DNA of 7,886 nucleotides from Bifidobacterium breve (GCA_945885645.1 CAMCYV010000060.1:1-7886), one strand, 5' to 3'; counted from the first letter of the stretch, positions 1 through 5,846 are shown. Numbers and translations: made by a program. The notes: generated by a model not told the origin, from the letters alone.

Positions 1-2
1 CA

Positions 3-320
3 ATTGTTATTTCGGCAATCCTGTTCGGGCTCTGGCATATTTTGCCGAGCATCGGCACCCACGAGAACAATCCGGCTTTGGGTGGGGTGGTTGGCTCAGG
101 GCGACGGGGGAATATTTTGGGTGTGCTGGCCAGCGTCCTCACCACCACGCTGGCGGGTGTTTTATTTACCCTCATGAGGATTTTTTCTGGCAGTGTCATC
201 GCCCCGATGGGGTTCCATTGGGCGACCAATGGCTTGGGTTACGCTTTTTCGTGGGTCCTGCTTCGATCCCGTCGACGTAGTTCACGGATCAATCCAAAGA
301 TCAATGCAGGGGGTGAATGA
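3..320 (+). CDS. CPBP-family intramembrane metalloprotease, C-terminal fragment (5' end outside window)
   Basis: The reading frame is open from the left edge to TGA at 318-320, giving 105 residues of a protein whose start lies upstream. Near the left end is FGLWH (His12 of the fragment), and further on HWATN (His72, Asn76) within a hydrophobic segment. These match the two C-terminal conserved motifs of CPBP (CAAX protease and bacteriocin-processing, Abi) membrane proteases, whose histidines and asparagine contribute to the metal active site inside the membrane. Two hydrophobic stretches are visible, about residues 37-58 and 65-87, followed by an arginine-rich tail that is probably cytoplasmic. 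The glutamate-rich first motif (EExxxR) would be upstream and cannot be seen. The substrate is unknown. A TTG at 42 could serve as a start but would remove FGLWH, so I reject it. The stop overlaps an ATG at 317 (ATGA). Confidence 0.82.
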   Translation: MVISAILFGLWHILPSIGTHENNPALGGVVGSGRRGNILGVLASVLTTTLAGVLFTLMRIFSGSVIAPMGFHWATNGLGYAFSWVLLRSRRRSSRINPKINAGGE

Positions 321-346
321 CAAGCATGTCATTTAAGGAATACGAT
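317..346 (+). promoter_or_regulatory. Candidate sigma70-type promoter upstream of the DUF3263 gene
   Basis: ATGACA (317-322, five of six to TTGACA) and TACGAT (341-346, four of six to TATAAT, including the key T-A and final T) lie 18 bases apart. Transcription would begin near 353, giving a leader of about 57 bases to the ATG at 410. The -35 element coincides with the ATGA overlap at the end of the protease gene. This supports reading 317-409 as an intergenic promoter region rather than coding sequence. It was matched by eye only. Confidence 0.35.
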
Positions 347-396
347 AGGGACCCCGAAGAGGAAACCCTCGAGGGCAGCGAGCGCGCCAGTTTTTT

Positions 397-401
397 GGAG
401 G
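397..401 (+). promoter_or_regulatory. Ribosome binding site that favours the ATG at 410
   Basis: GGAGG sits eight bases before ATG 410-412, an optimal Shine-Dalgarno arrangement. The competing ATG at 317 has AGGGGG (308-313) only three bases away, which is too close. This site is the main reason for choosing the shorter protein. Confidence 0.6.
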
Positions 402-409
402 AAGATCAC

Positions 410-712
410 ATGTACCAAGCCGCAAGTGGGAATCCCCTTTCCGGTCCCTCCGGTGCAGAGTTCCCGCAGCTTTCTGATCGCGATCAGGCGATTCTCGGCT
501 TTGAGCGTCAGTGGTGGAAGTACTCCGGTGCAAAGGAAGCGGCAATTCGCGAACTTTTCGACATGAGCTCAACCCGTTACTACCAGTTGATCAACACTTT
601 GATCGACACCCCAGAAGCCTTGGAATTTGACCCCATGCTGGTTAAGCGCCTACGTCGGATGCGTTCAAGTCGCCAGGCAGCTCGCACCGCAAATCGCGCG
701 AATATTCGTTAA
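410..712 (+). CDS. DUF3263 domain-containing protein (start at 410 preferred; 317 possible)
   Basis: From the ATG at 410 this encodes 100 residues. It is recognisable as DUF3263, a small family largely confined to Actinobacteria. The conserved core covers about residues 21-90: LSDRDQAIL, FERQWWKYSGAKE, STRYYQ, then FDPMLVKRLRRMR. The stretch from the WWKYSGAKE segment through RYYQLIN looks like a helix-turn-helix, and the tail is strongly basic, so nucleic acid binding is plausible. No function is established to my knowledge. From memory the mycobacterial homologue Rv0430 is also about 100 residues, which fits this start. The ATG at 317 would add 31 acidic residues and overlap the upstream stop as ATGA. 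It would be translationally coupled, but its ribosome site is badly spaced. A third choice, ATG 326, uses the same upstream AGGGGGTGA. The family call is firm; the start is not. Confidence 0.85.
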   Translation: MYQAASGNPLSGPSGAEFPQLSDRDQAILGFERQWWKYSGAKEAAIRELFDMSSTRYYQLINTLIDTPEALEFDPMLVKRLRRMRSSRQAARTANRANIR

Positions 713-718
713 TTTTCG

Positions 719-753
719 GCGTGTTTTTATCATTTTCATCACGGGAAACACGC
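719..753 (+). repeat. Inverted repeat just after the DUF3263 gene
   Basis: GCGTGTTT (719-726) and AAACACGC (746-753) form an eight-base perfect inverted repeat around a 19-base T-rich spacer, seven bases beyond the stop codon. The spacer is long for a terminator hairpin and no T run follows the right arm. It may be a weak terminator or a protein-binding site upstream of the next gene's promoter. Only the symmetry is certain. Confidence 0.3.
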
Positions 754-771
754 GCACCCAGGTCTAGCATT

Positions 772-811
772 TTGTTTCATAGGTAATGCGACTTACGATG
801 TTTCATTAGGT
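772..811 (+). promoter_or_regulatory. Candidate promoter and flanking direct repeats for the solute-binding protein gene
   Basis: TTGTTT (772-777) and TACGAT (794-799) are 16 bases apart and could form a sigma70-type promoter starting near 806, with a leader of about 39 bases. A near-identical direct repeat, GTTTCATAGGT (774-784) and GTTTCATTAGGT (800-811), overlaps the -35 element and the expected start point. The two copies begin 26 bases apart, about two and a half helical turns. That placement is typical of a repressor or activator site, but no known regulator motif is recognised. Confidence 0.35.
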
Positions 812-844
812 CGACTATTTGTATATCTAGGAGAGTGAATCATT

Positions 845-2149
845 ATGCGCCAGCGATCATTGGGTGCGTTCGGCTTATTGAAGAGAGGGCATGCCGCAAA
901 AGGTTGGGTATCCGCGATCGCCGCAGCACTTATCGCTGGGTCCTTGCTGGCTGCACCAGCCCAAGCCGCGCCTCGAGAAATAGTTGTATGGGTTGACGCA
1001 CAATACAAAGATGCTGCGACAGCCCTATTCGCCAATGGTTACAAGAATAAAACGATCACCGTCACTGCGCGCGATATGTCAACAATCGCCCTCGACCTTC
1101 AGAAAATTGATCCCAACAGAGCCCCCGACATTGTGTTAGTTGACGGAGAACAGGTAGGGGAACTCGCAAACAATGAACTCATTGCTCCAATTGAAATTTC
1201 TGCCGCTACCTCGCGTGCACTCTCCAGTGTCGCAATCAACACTTTCAAAGTCGGCACCTCTCTTTACGGCACCCCAATCCAGCGCCAAAATGTGGCACTC
1301 GTGACCAATGCGGAAATGATTCCTACCGCCCCCACGACCTTCAAGAAATTGTCGAACATGGCCTTGAAGCTTGTCGCTGATGGCCGGGCCGAAATAGGCT
1401 TTGCGCTCGCACAAGGCTTAGATGGCAACGCGTATTCAACTTACCCACTTTTCGCCGGCCTCGGCGGATTCGCTTTTGGAACAACCGCCGCAGGCAGCTA
1501 TAACCCCACCAGAATCGGAATCAACAACAAGAAGTTTGTGAAAAACCAGTCCCAAATTGATACATGGAATGCAAGTGGGTTGATCGATTCCAATGTGAGC
1601 GAAGAGGAGGCACGCATCGCGTTCACTTCGGGTCGGGCACCGTTCTGGCTCACCAGTCCTGAGGAAATCGTGAATCTAAAAACGGTCACATTCCGTTATC
1701 GAATCACTCAGGTCCCCAACATCGTTAAAGGAATAAATGCGGCGCCGCTTATGAAATCAATTGGTTTTGCGGTTACCGCCTTCGCCCAGACGCATAGAGT
1801 TCTTCCGGCCGCCAAGGACATCGTCGAAAATCAAATCACGACCACAAATGCGCAAACAGCCTTTTATGCTAAATCCCCGTATGTTGGCCTGCCCGCAAAT
1901 TCAGTCGCGGCGGCTGCAACACCGGACCGCGTATTACTGGCATTCGGATCGGCAGCACTCGGAGCTGCCCCGTACCCCAATATTCCCGAATGGGGTCAGG
2001 TTTCCCTTGCACTCGGCGGCGCATGGCGCGATAGCACCCGTGGCGTAACTGCAGTCAAAGCCGCGACAGCATTCGCCGCTGCCCAAGCTCAAGCCGTAAC
2101 GGCGCTCACTCCGGTGCCAGAGCCAACTCTCACGCCGACAATCCCTTAA
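845..2149 (+). CDS. Extracellular solute-binding protein, MalE-like (ABC transporter family 1)
   Basis: The product is a 434-residue periplasmic-binding-type protein of the maltose/sugar class, which would capture a solute outside the membrane for an ABC importer. An arginine/lysine-containing N-terminus and a hydrophobic stretch (about residues 21-37) end in AQA-AP, predicting signal peptidase I cleavage after residue 41. Segments aligning by eye with MalE are PDIVLVDGEQVGELANN (94-110), LYGTPIQRQNVALVTNAEMIP (140-160), YSTYPLFAGLGGFAFG (197-212), an EEEARIAFTSGRAPFWLTSP stretch (253-272) and PNIPEWGQV (378-386). There is no lipobox cysteine, although most Gram-positive binding proteins are lipoproteins. 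The C-terminus is alanine-rich, then proline/threonine-rich. AGGAGAG (829-835) lies nine bases before the ATG. No permease or ATPase gene is adjacent, so the ligand is unknown, though the family suggests an oligosaccharide. Confidence 0.85.
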   Translation: MRQRSLGAFGLLKRGHAAKGWVSAIAAALIAGSLLAAPAQAAPREIVVWVDAQYKDAATALFANGYKNKTITVTARDMSTIALDLQKIDPNRAPDIVLVDGEQVGELANNELIAPIEISAATSRALSSVAINTFKVGTSLYGTPIQRQNVALVTNAEMIPTAPTTFKKLSNMALKLVADGRAEIGFALAQGLDGNAYSTYPLFAGLGGFAFGTTAAGSYNPTRIGINNKKFVKNQSQIDTWNASGLIDSNVSEEEARIAFTSGRAPFWLTSPEEIVNLKTVTFRYRITQVPNIVKGINAAPLMKSIGFAVTAFAQTHRVLPAAKDIVENQITTTNAQTAFYAKSPYVGLPANSVAAAATPDRVLLAFGSAALGAAPYPNIPEWGQVSLALGGAWRDSTRGVTAVKAATAFAAAQAQAVTALTPVPEPTLTPTIP

Positions 2150-2219
2150 GCACGTCATTTCGACCGCCAAGTGGCATCTCAACGTCTCCACGGTCACCCT
2201 TAAAGGCCTGATTTACCCA

Positions 2220-2234
2220 CCCGCCTGAGGCGGG
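2220..2234 (+). terminator. GC-rich hairpin after the solute-binding protein gene, possible terminator
   Basis: CCCGCC (2220-2225) and GGCGGG (2229-2234) pair perfectly around a three-base TGA loop, 70 bases past the stop codon. No T tract follows, so it is not a classical intrinsic terminator. Actinobacteria often use hairpins without a U tail, and the position between two independently regulated genes fits that role. Confidence 0.4.
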
Positions 2235-2282
2235 GTCATTCGGTCGAATCATAGGGGGATTGGGCTCGAATTTGCCCGCGGA

Positions 2283-2309
2283 TTTGCACTCTCACCCCGA
2301 GAGTGCTAA
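2283..2309 (+). promoter_or_regulatory. CIRCE operator 1 (HrcA binding site)
   Basis: TTTGCACTC (2283-2291), a nine-base spacer and GAGTGCTAA (2301-2309) match the CIRCE consensus TTAGCACTC-N9-GAGTGCTAA with one mismatch, in the left arm. CIRCE is bound by the heat-shock repressor HrcA, whose activity depends on GroEL, so groEL is repressed until unfolded proteins titrate the chaperone. This copy overlaps the candidate promoter, where bound HrcA would block RNA polymerase. Confidence 0.93.
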
Positions 2310-2312
2310 CTT
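2284..2312 (+). promoter_or_regulatory. Candidate groEL promoter embedded in CIRCE 1
   Basis: TTGCAC (2284-2289) is a good -35 element. After exactly 17 bases comes TAACTT (2307-2312), preceded by TGC, an extended -10 signature. Transcription would start around 2319, at the left edge of CIRCE 2. The -10 itself matches only three of six consensus bases, so the call rests on spacing, the extended -10 and overlap with the operator. Confidence 0.5.
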
Positions 2313-2317
2313 TTCCG

Positions 2318-2344
2318 TTAGCACTCTCACCATGAGAGTGACAA
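2318..2344 (+). promoter_or_regulatory. CIRCE operator 2 (HrcA binding site)
   Basis: TTAGCACTC (2318-2326) is a perfect left arm. After a nine-base spacer, GAGTGACAA (2336-2344) matches the right arm at seven of nine positions. The two CIRCE elements are 35 bases apart, centre to centre. Their cores from GCACTCTC to GAGAGTG are identical at 18 of 20 bases, spacer included, which suggests a local duplication. Because this copy lies at or after the predicted transcription start, it would also be part of the mRNA leader. Confidence 0.85.
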
Positions 2345-2392
2345 CTCAATGAACCTACATTACGGCAGTTTCCGAAAGGAACACTCTCATGG
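2330..2392 (+). repeat. Inverted repeat pairing CIRCE 2 with the groEL start codon
   Basis: CCATGAGAGTG (2330-2340) is the exact reverse complement of CACTCTCATGG (2382-2392), an 11-base perfect match. The right arm covers the groEL ATG (2389-2391). The loop of 41 bases contains the Shine-Dalgarno sequence GAAAGGA (2374-2380). In RNA this would hide the start codon. The left arm could instead fold with GCACTCTC at 2321-2328 (the CIRCE 2 hairpin), so the two structures compete. The complementarity is certain; a regulatory role is inference. Confidence 0.45.
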
Positions 2393-4026
2393 CAAAAATG
2401 ATTTCATTCGACGAGGAAGCCCGTCGTGCACTTGAGCGCGGAATGAACGTGCTCGCTGACGCAGTCAAAGTGACCCTTGGCCCCAAAGGACGCAACGTTG
2501 TTTTGGAGAAGAAGTGGGGAGCCCCCACGATCACCAATGACGGTGTATCCATTGCAAAAGAAATTGATCTCGAAGATCCATATGAAAGGATCGGCGCAGA
2601 ACTGGTCAAAGAAGTTGCCAAAAAGACCGATGACGTCGCTGGCGACGGAACAACCACCGCAACCGTTCTCGCTCAGGCACTCGTACGCGAAGGACTACGT
2701 AACGTAGCCGCCGGCGCAAACCCGATGGGTCTGAAAAAGGGCATCGAGCGAGCAGTAGCAGTTGTGTGCGACGAGCTTCTCGCAATGGCCAAAGACGTAG
2801 AGACCAAAGAGCAGATTGCATCAACAGCAGCAATCTCCGCTGGTGGCGACCAAGAAGTTGGCGAACTCATTGCAGAAGCAATGGACAAGGTTGGCAAAGA
2901 AGGCGTAATCACGGTTGAAGAAAGCCAGACATTCGGACTTGAACTCGAGCTCACCGAAGGTATGCGCTTTGACAAGGGTTACATCTCCCCTTACTTCGTC
3001 ACCGACACCGAGCGCATGGAAACAGTTCTCGAAGACGCTTACGTCTTGATCGCTAACTCCAAGATCTCTGCGGTCAAAGATGTTCTGCCGATCCTTGAAA
3101 AGGTAATGCAGAGCGGCAAGCCACTCATGATCATCGCCGAAGATGTTGAAGGCGAAGCACTTGCAACTCTCGTTGTGAACAAGATCCGTGGCACCTTCAG
3201 AAGCGTCTCGGTCAAGGCCCCGGGCTTTGGTGATCGCCGGAAGGCAATGCTGCAGGACATCGCGATTCTCACCGGTGGCCAGGTCATCAGTGAAGAAGTT
3301 GGTCTCAAGCTGGACACCACAACATTGGATCTCCTTGGCCGCGCCCGTAAGGTCGTTGTCACAAAGGACGAAACAACAATTGTTGAAGGTGCCGGTAACG
3401 CTGAACAGATTCAGGGCCGTGTTAACCAGATTCGCGCCGAAATCGACAAGAGTGACAGTGACTACGACCGCGAGAAGTTGCAGGAGCGTTTGGCGAAACT
3501 TGCCGGTGGCGTTGCAGTTATCAAGGTCGGTGCGGCCACCGAAGTTGAACTCAAGGAGCGCAAGCACCGCATCGAAGACGCTGTTCGTAACGCAAAGGCT
3601 GCAGTCGAAGAGGGTATCGTGCCCGGAGGCGGCGTTGCTCTAATTCAGGCAATGAAGCTCGCCGGAAGCAAGATCGATGCACTGGGCCTCACCGAGGAAC
3701 AAGCAGTCGGCGCAAACATTGTTCGCGTCGCTGTCAGCGCTCCGTTGAAGCAGATTGCCGAGAATGCTGGACTTGAAGGTGGAGTTGTCGTGGAGAAAGT
3801 CCGCGAGCTACCTGCAGGCCAGGGTCTCAATGCTGCAACTGGCGAGTACGTCGACATGATCGCGGCCGGGATTATTGATCCTGCCAAGGTCACCCGCTCA
3901 GCACTACAGAATGCTGCATCCATTGCAGCCCTGTTCCTCACAACCGAGGTTGTTATTGCTGAGAAGCCAGAGAAGGCCGCTCCAGCAATGGGCGGCGGCG
4001 GAGACATGGGCGGCATGGACTTCTAG
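2389..4026 (+). CDS. groEL: Chaperonin GroEL (60 kDa, HSP60)
   Basis: This is a 545-residue type I chaperonin, full length for the family. It forms the double-ring ATP-driven cage that refolds cytosolic proteins with GroES. Visible hallmarks are the N-terminal segment with VTLGPKGRNV (28-37), the ATP-binding GDGTTTAT (85-92, Asp86 corresponding to E. coli Asp87), the chaperonin signature AAVEEGIVPGGG (404-415), and Asp397 in RIEDAV, equivalent to the hydrolysis aspartate Asp398 of E. coli. The C-terminus is a GGGGDMGGMDF tail, the usual glycine/methionine type rather than the histidine-rich tail of mycobacterial GroEL1. It is therefore probably the main, GroEL2-type copy. GAAAGGA lies eight bases before the ATG. 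groES is absent from both sides, as is common for this copy in Actinobacteria. Two CIRCE sites upstream and a strong terminator downstream indicate a single-gene, heat-inducible transcript. Confidence 0.98.
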   Translation: MAKMISFDEEARRALERGMNVLADAVKVTLGPKGRNVVLEKKWGAPTITNDGVSIAKEIDLEDPYERIGAELVKEVAKKTDDVAGDGTTTATVLAQALVREGLRNVAAGANPMGLKKGIERAVAVVCDELLAMAKDVETKEQIASTAAISAGGDQEVGELIAEAMDKVGKEGVITVEESQTFGLELELTEGMRFDKGYISPYFVTDTERMETVLEDAYVLIANSKISAVKDVLPILEKVMQSGKPLMIIAEDVEGEALATLVVNKIRGTFRSVSVKAPGFGDRRKAMLQDIAILTGGQVISEEVGLKLDTTTLDLLGRARKVVVTKDETTIVEGAGNAEQIQGRVNQIRAEIDKSDSDYDREKLQERLAKLAGGVAVIKVGAATEVELKERKHRIEDAVRNAKAAVEEGIVPGGGVALIQAMKLAGSKIDALGLTEEQAVGANIVRVAVSAPLKQIAENAGLEGGVVVEKVRELPAGQGLNAATGEYVDMIAAGIIDPAKVTRSALQNAASIAALFLTTEVVIAEKPEKAAPAMGGGGDMGGMDF

Positions 4027-4052
4027 TCCGTGCAAGAACCCATTTAATTCCC

Positions 4053-4096
4053 AGTAGGGGAGCAACTCACATAATGAGCTGCTCCCCTACTTTTTT
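4053..4096 (+). terminator. Strong intrinsic terminator of groEL
   Basis: AGTAGGGGAGCA (4053-4064) pairs perfectly with TGCTCCCCTACT (4080-4091). After one mismatch the stem continues for four more pairs (CTCA/TGAG) around a five-base loop. Six T residues follow (4091-4096). This is a textbook Rho-independent terminator 26 bases after the groEL stop, isolating it from the next gene. Confidence 0.95.
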
Positions 4097-4166
4097 GGTC
4101 AACCACTCTCCGCCACCAGCATTACGGGTAATCTGTGACTGATGTTCTGGGAAAGGGGACTGCACC

Positions 4167-5351
4167 ATGAACAGCGATCAGCCCGCTCGTCAGATAGGGG
4201 CCATTAGGCGCGATCATTTCAAGATTTTTGAATCTCGGGCATATTTAAATTCATGCTCACAAGGTGCACTGGCCAATGAAGTGCGGGCAGCTTATGACCG
4301 ATACCTCGACCAGTTGGAGGAATTCGGATCGCTTTGGGAAACTTGGGTTGGGGTACAAGAAGATGTACGCGGGCAGATCGCCTCATTGTTTTCAACACAA
4401 TCCGACCAAGTTGCGGTAACAACAAGTGCGTCCGCTGCGATTAACGCCATAGCAAGTTGCTTTGATTTTCGAAACGGTCCGAGCAAGGTGTTAACAACAT
4501 CACTTGAATTTCCCACCGTCGGTCAAATCTGGCACGCCCAAGAAATCAACGGGGCCGAGATTGTCCATGTGCCAGCCGACCCTGATCATCGTTTACCCGC
4601 TGAGCGCATCGCGGCAGCGATTGACAACAACACGGCGATTGTCTCTGTCACTCACGTCTGCTACCGAAACGGTGCTATGAATGACATCCGGGCGATCGTT
4701 AAAGCCGCCCACGACCGCGGTGTACCCGTTCTTGTTGACGCCTATCAATCAACGGGGGCGGTTCCCATTGATTTCGAGGACCTCGGTGCTGATTTCCTAA
4801 TCGGTGGAGTTCTCAAATACATGCTGGGAAGCCCTGGGCTTGGCTTTGCTTTGGTCAACGATAAGGCGCTGTCAGAGTTCATCCGCACAGAGTTCATCCC
4901 CACAACCACAGGGTGGTTTGCGGCGCGCGATATTTTCTCGATGGACATCTATAAATACGATCCGGCAAAAGATGCGCGAAGATTCGAGGCTGGCACCCCG
5001 AATGTTCCAAGTATGTATGCCGCACGAGCAGGGTTAAAGTTTTTGCTCGAGGTGGGCGTCAATAATGCTTGGGAAGTCTCAAGTCAGTTACATGATCAAC
5101 TTCGCTCAGGCGTTAATGAACTTGGTGGAGTGTGTGCAACACCAGAACACCCAGGTGAACACGGCCCGATGCTGGCCGTTGCATCTGTTGACGAGCATGC
5201 ATTGGTCAATGCGATGGCCCAAGACAATGTAGTGGTTTCAAGTCGTGATGGAAACATAAGGATCAGTCCCCATTTCTACAACAACACTCAAGATGTCGAG
5301 ATGGCTTTAGCATCCTTGGCTAAAAATCGACATCTGCTTGCCGACCGGTAG
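4167..5351 (+). CDS. Class V aminotransferase-fold PLP-dependent enzyme (kynureninase/cysteine desulfurase-like)
   Basis: The product is a 394-residue fold-type I PLP enzyme, typical in length and probably cytosolic. Residue 27 onwards reads YLNSCSQG, the substrate-loop start of the family. TSASAAIN (85-92) would cradle the PLP phosphate. THVCYRNGA (162-170) carries His163, which stacks on the cofactor. VDAYQSTGAVP (190-200) supplies Asp191 for the pyridine nitrogen and Gln194. GGVLKYMLGSPGLGF (213-227) contains the Schiff-base lysine, Lys217. TGW (248-250), RRFEAGTPN (271-279) and RISPHFYN (364-371) are the usual C-terminal substrate and carboxylate sites. No conserved desulfurase cysteine loop is evident, so sulfur transfer is unlikely. 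The motif pattern is nearer to kynureninase-like or isopenicillin N epimerase-like members, but the substrate cannot be read from sequence. GAAAGGGGA (4151-4159) precedes the ATG by seven bases. The next gene follows after nine bases. Confidence 0.9.
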   Translation: MNSDQPARQIGAIRRDHFKIFESRAYLNSCSQGALANEVRAAYDRYLDQLEEFGSLWETWVGVQEDVRGQIASLFSTQSDQVAVTTSASAAINAIASCFDFRNGPSKVLTTSLEFPTVGQIWHAQEINGAEIVHVPADPDHRLPAERIAAAIDNNTAIVSVTHVCYRNGAMNDIRAIVKAAHDRGVPVLVDAYQSTGAVPIDFEDLGADFLIGGVLKYMLGSPGLGFALVNDKALSEFIRTEFIPTTTGWFAARDIFSMDIYKYDPAKDARRFEAGTPNVPSMYAARAGLKFLLEVGVNNAWEVSSQLHDQLRSGVNELGGVCATPEHPGEHGPMLAVASVDEHALVNAMAQDNVVVSSRDGNIRISPHFYNNTQDVEMALASLAKNRHLLADR

Positions 5352-5360
5352 ATTACTGGG

Positions 5361-5846
5361 ATGGACCTGCTCGGATCATTTACTTTTGTGGCAATTGACG
5401 GTGCGGAAGTAAGACTCAAAAGCGGAAGTTCGCGACTCATGAATATGGAAATCAAGGCGCCGGTGCGCTCAGGATCACTTCATATTGTTGACTCGATCGC
5501 AACCATGAATTTGGTATTGGCTTTGGACAAACTCAAGACGGGAAACTTCCTCGCGGATGCTGCCGCCAGGACTTTCATTAGTGGCTACAAAGCCTACGAC
5601 CTGGTCTTTAGGGGTTCAGGCCCGCACAATGGCAATGCATATGACGTGTCGGGAAACGCTATTGCTGGAGAGATTGATGTGCAGATGTCCATCATTCTCA
5701 CGTCAGTCGGGAATTCGGTGCAGCCAGAAGTGGAACTAACGGGTTCCGCGCAATTCGGCACGGTACACATCCCGCTGCCAGGTATCGGAACCGTAGAAAA
5801 TATGAATATCGAAATTGATGCTCAATTGGCTATTCGCCAAGCTTGA
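5361..5846 (+). CDS. YceI-like domain protein (divergent)
   Basis: The product is 161 residues with no signal peptide or membrane segment, so it is likely cytoplasmic. Several segments recall the YceI lipocalin-like barrel: GSLHIVDSIATMNLVLALDKLKTGN (38-62, like the strand plus TGN turn), AYDLVFRGSG (78-87, like yPtitF.s), AYDVSGNAIAGEIDVQMSI (93-111, like y.v.G.Lti.G), and a closing alternating strand region (145-158). YceI-type proteins bind isoprenoids or other lipophilic molecules, or are secreted and stress-related; which applies here is unknown. It starts nine bases after the PLP enzyme's stop and in the same frame (TAG ATT ACT GGG ATG). There is no good Shine-Dalgarno sequence, so translation probably depends on reinitiation. 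It ends 24 bases from the convergent helicase gene, with no clear terminator between them. The family assignment is by eye; an uncharacterised beta-barrel is the alternative. Confidence 0.55.
   Translation: MDLLGSFTFVAIDGAEVRLKSGSSRLMNMEIKAPVRSGSLHIVDSIATMNLVLALDKLKTGNFLADAAARTFISGYKAYDLVFRGSGPHNGNAYDVSGNAIAGEIDVQMSIILTSVGNSVQPEVELTGSAQFGTVHIPLPGIGTVENMNIEIDAQLAIRQA

Noticed and set aside
822..827. TATATC as a -10 element for the solute-binding protein gene
   Set aside because: Transcription would start near 834, inside the ribosome binding site (829-835), and no matching -35 is present at 16-18 bases.
2158..2248. Distant inverted pair TTCGACC / GGTCGAA after the solute-binding protein gene
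   Set aside because: Seven-base arms about 80 bases apart are not persuasive; the compact GC hairpin at 2220-2234 is the better structure.
2332..2352. Six-codon open frame (ATG AGA ... TGA) in the groEL leader
   Set aside because: There is no ribosome binding site upstream, and the ATG is explained by the CIRCE spacer and the start-codon complement.
2821..3567. A 248-codon open frame on the minus strand inside groEL
   Set aside because: It lies wholly within a certain groEL gene. Its translation is cysteine- and phenylalanine-rich with no recognisable domain. Long antisense frames are a common by-product of codon bias in highly expressed genes.
4121..4132. Small palindrome ATTAC-GG-GTAAT before the PLP enzyme gene, possible operator or -10 region
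   Set aside because: Five-base arms are expected by chance at this scale, and no -35 element is found at the right distance. I see no convincing promoter between the groEL terminator and 4167.
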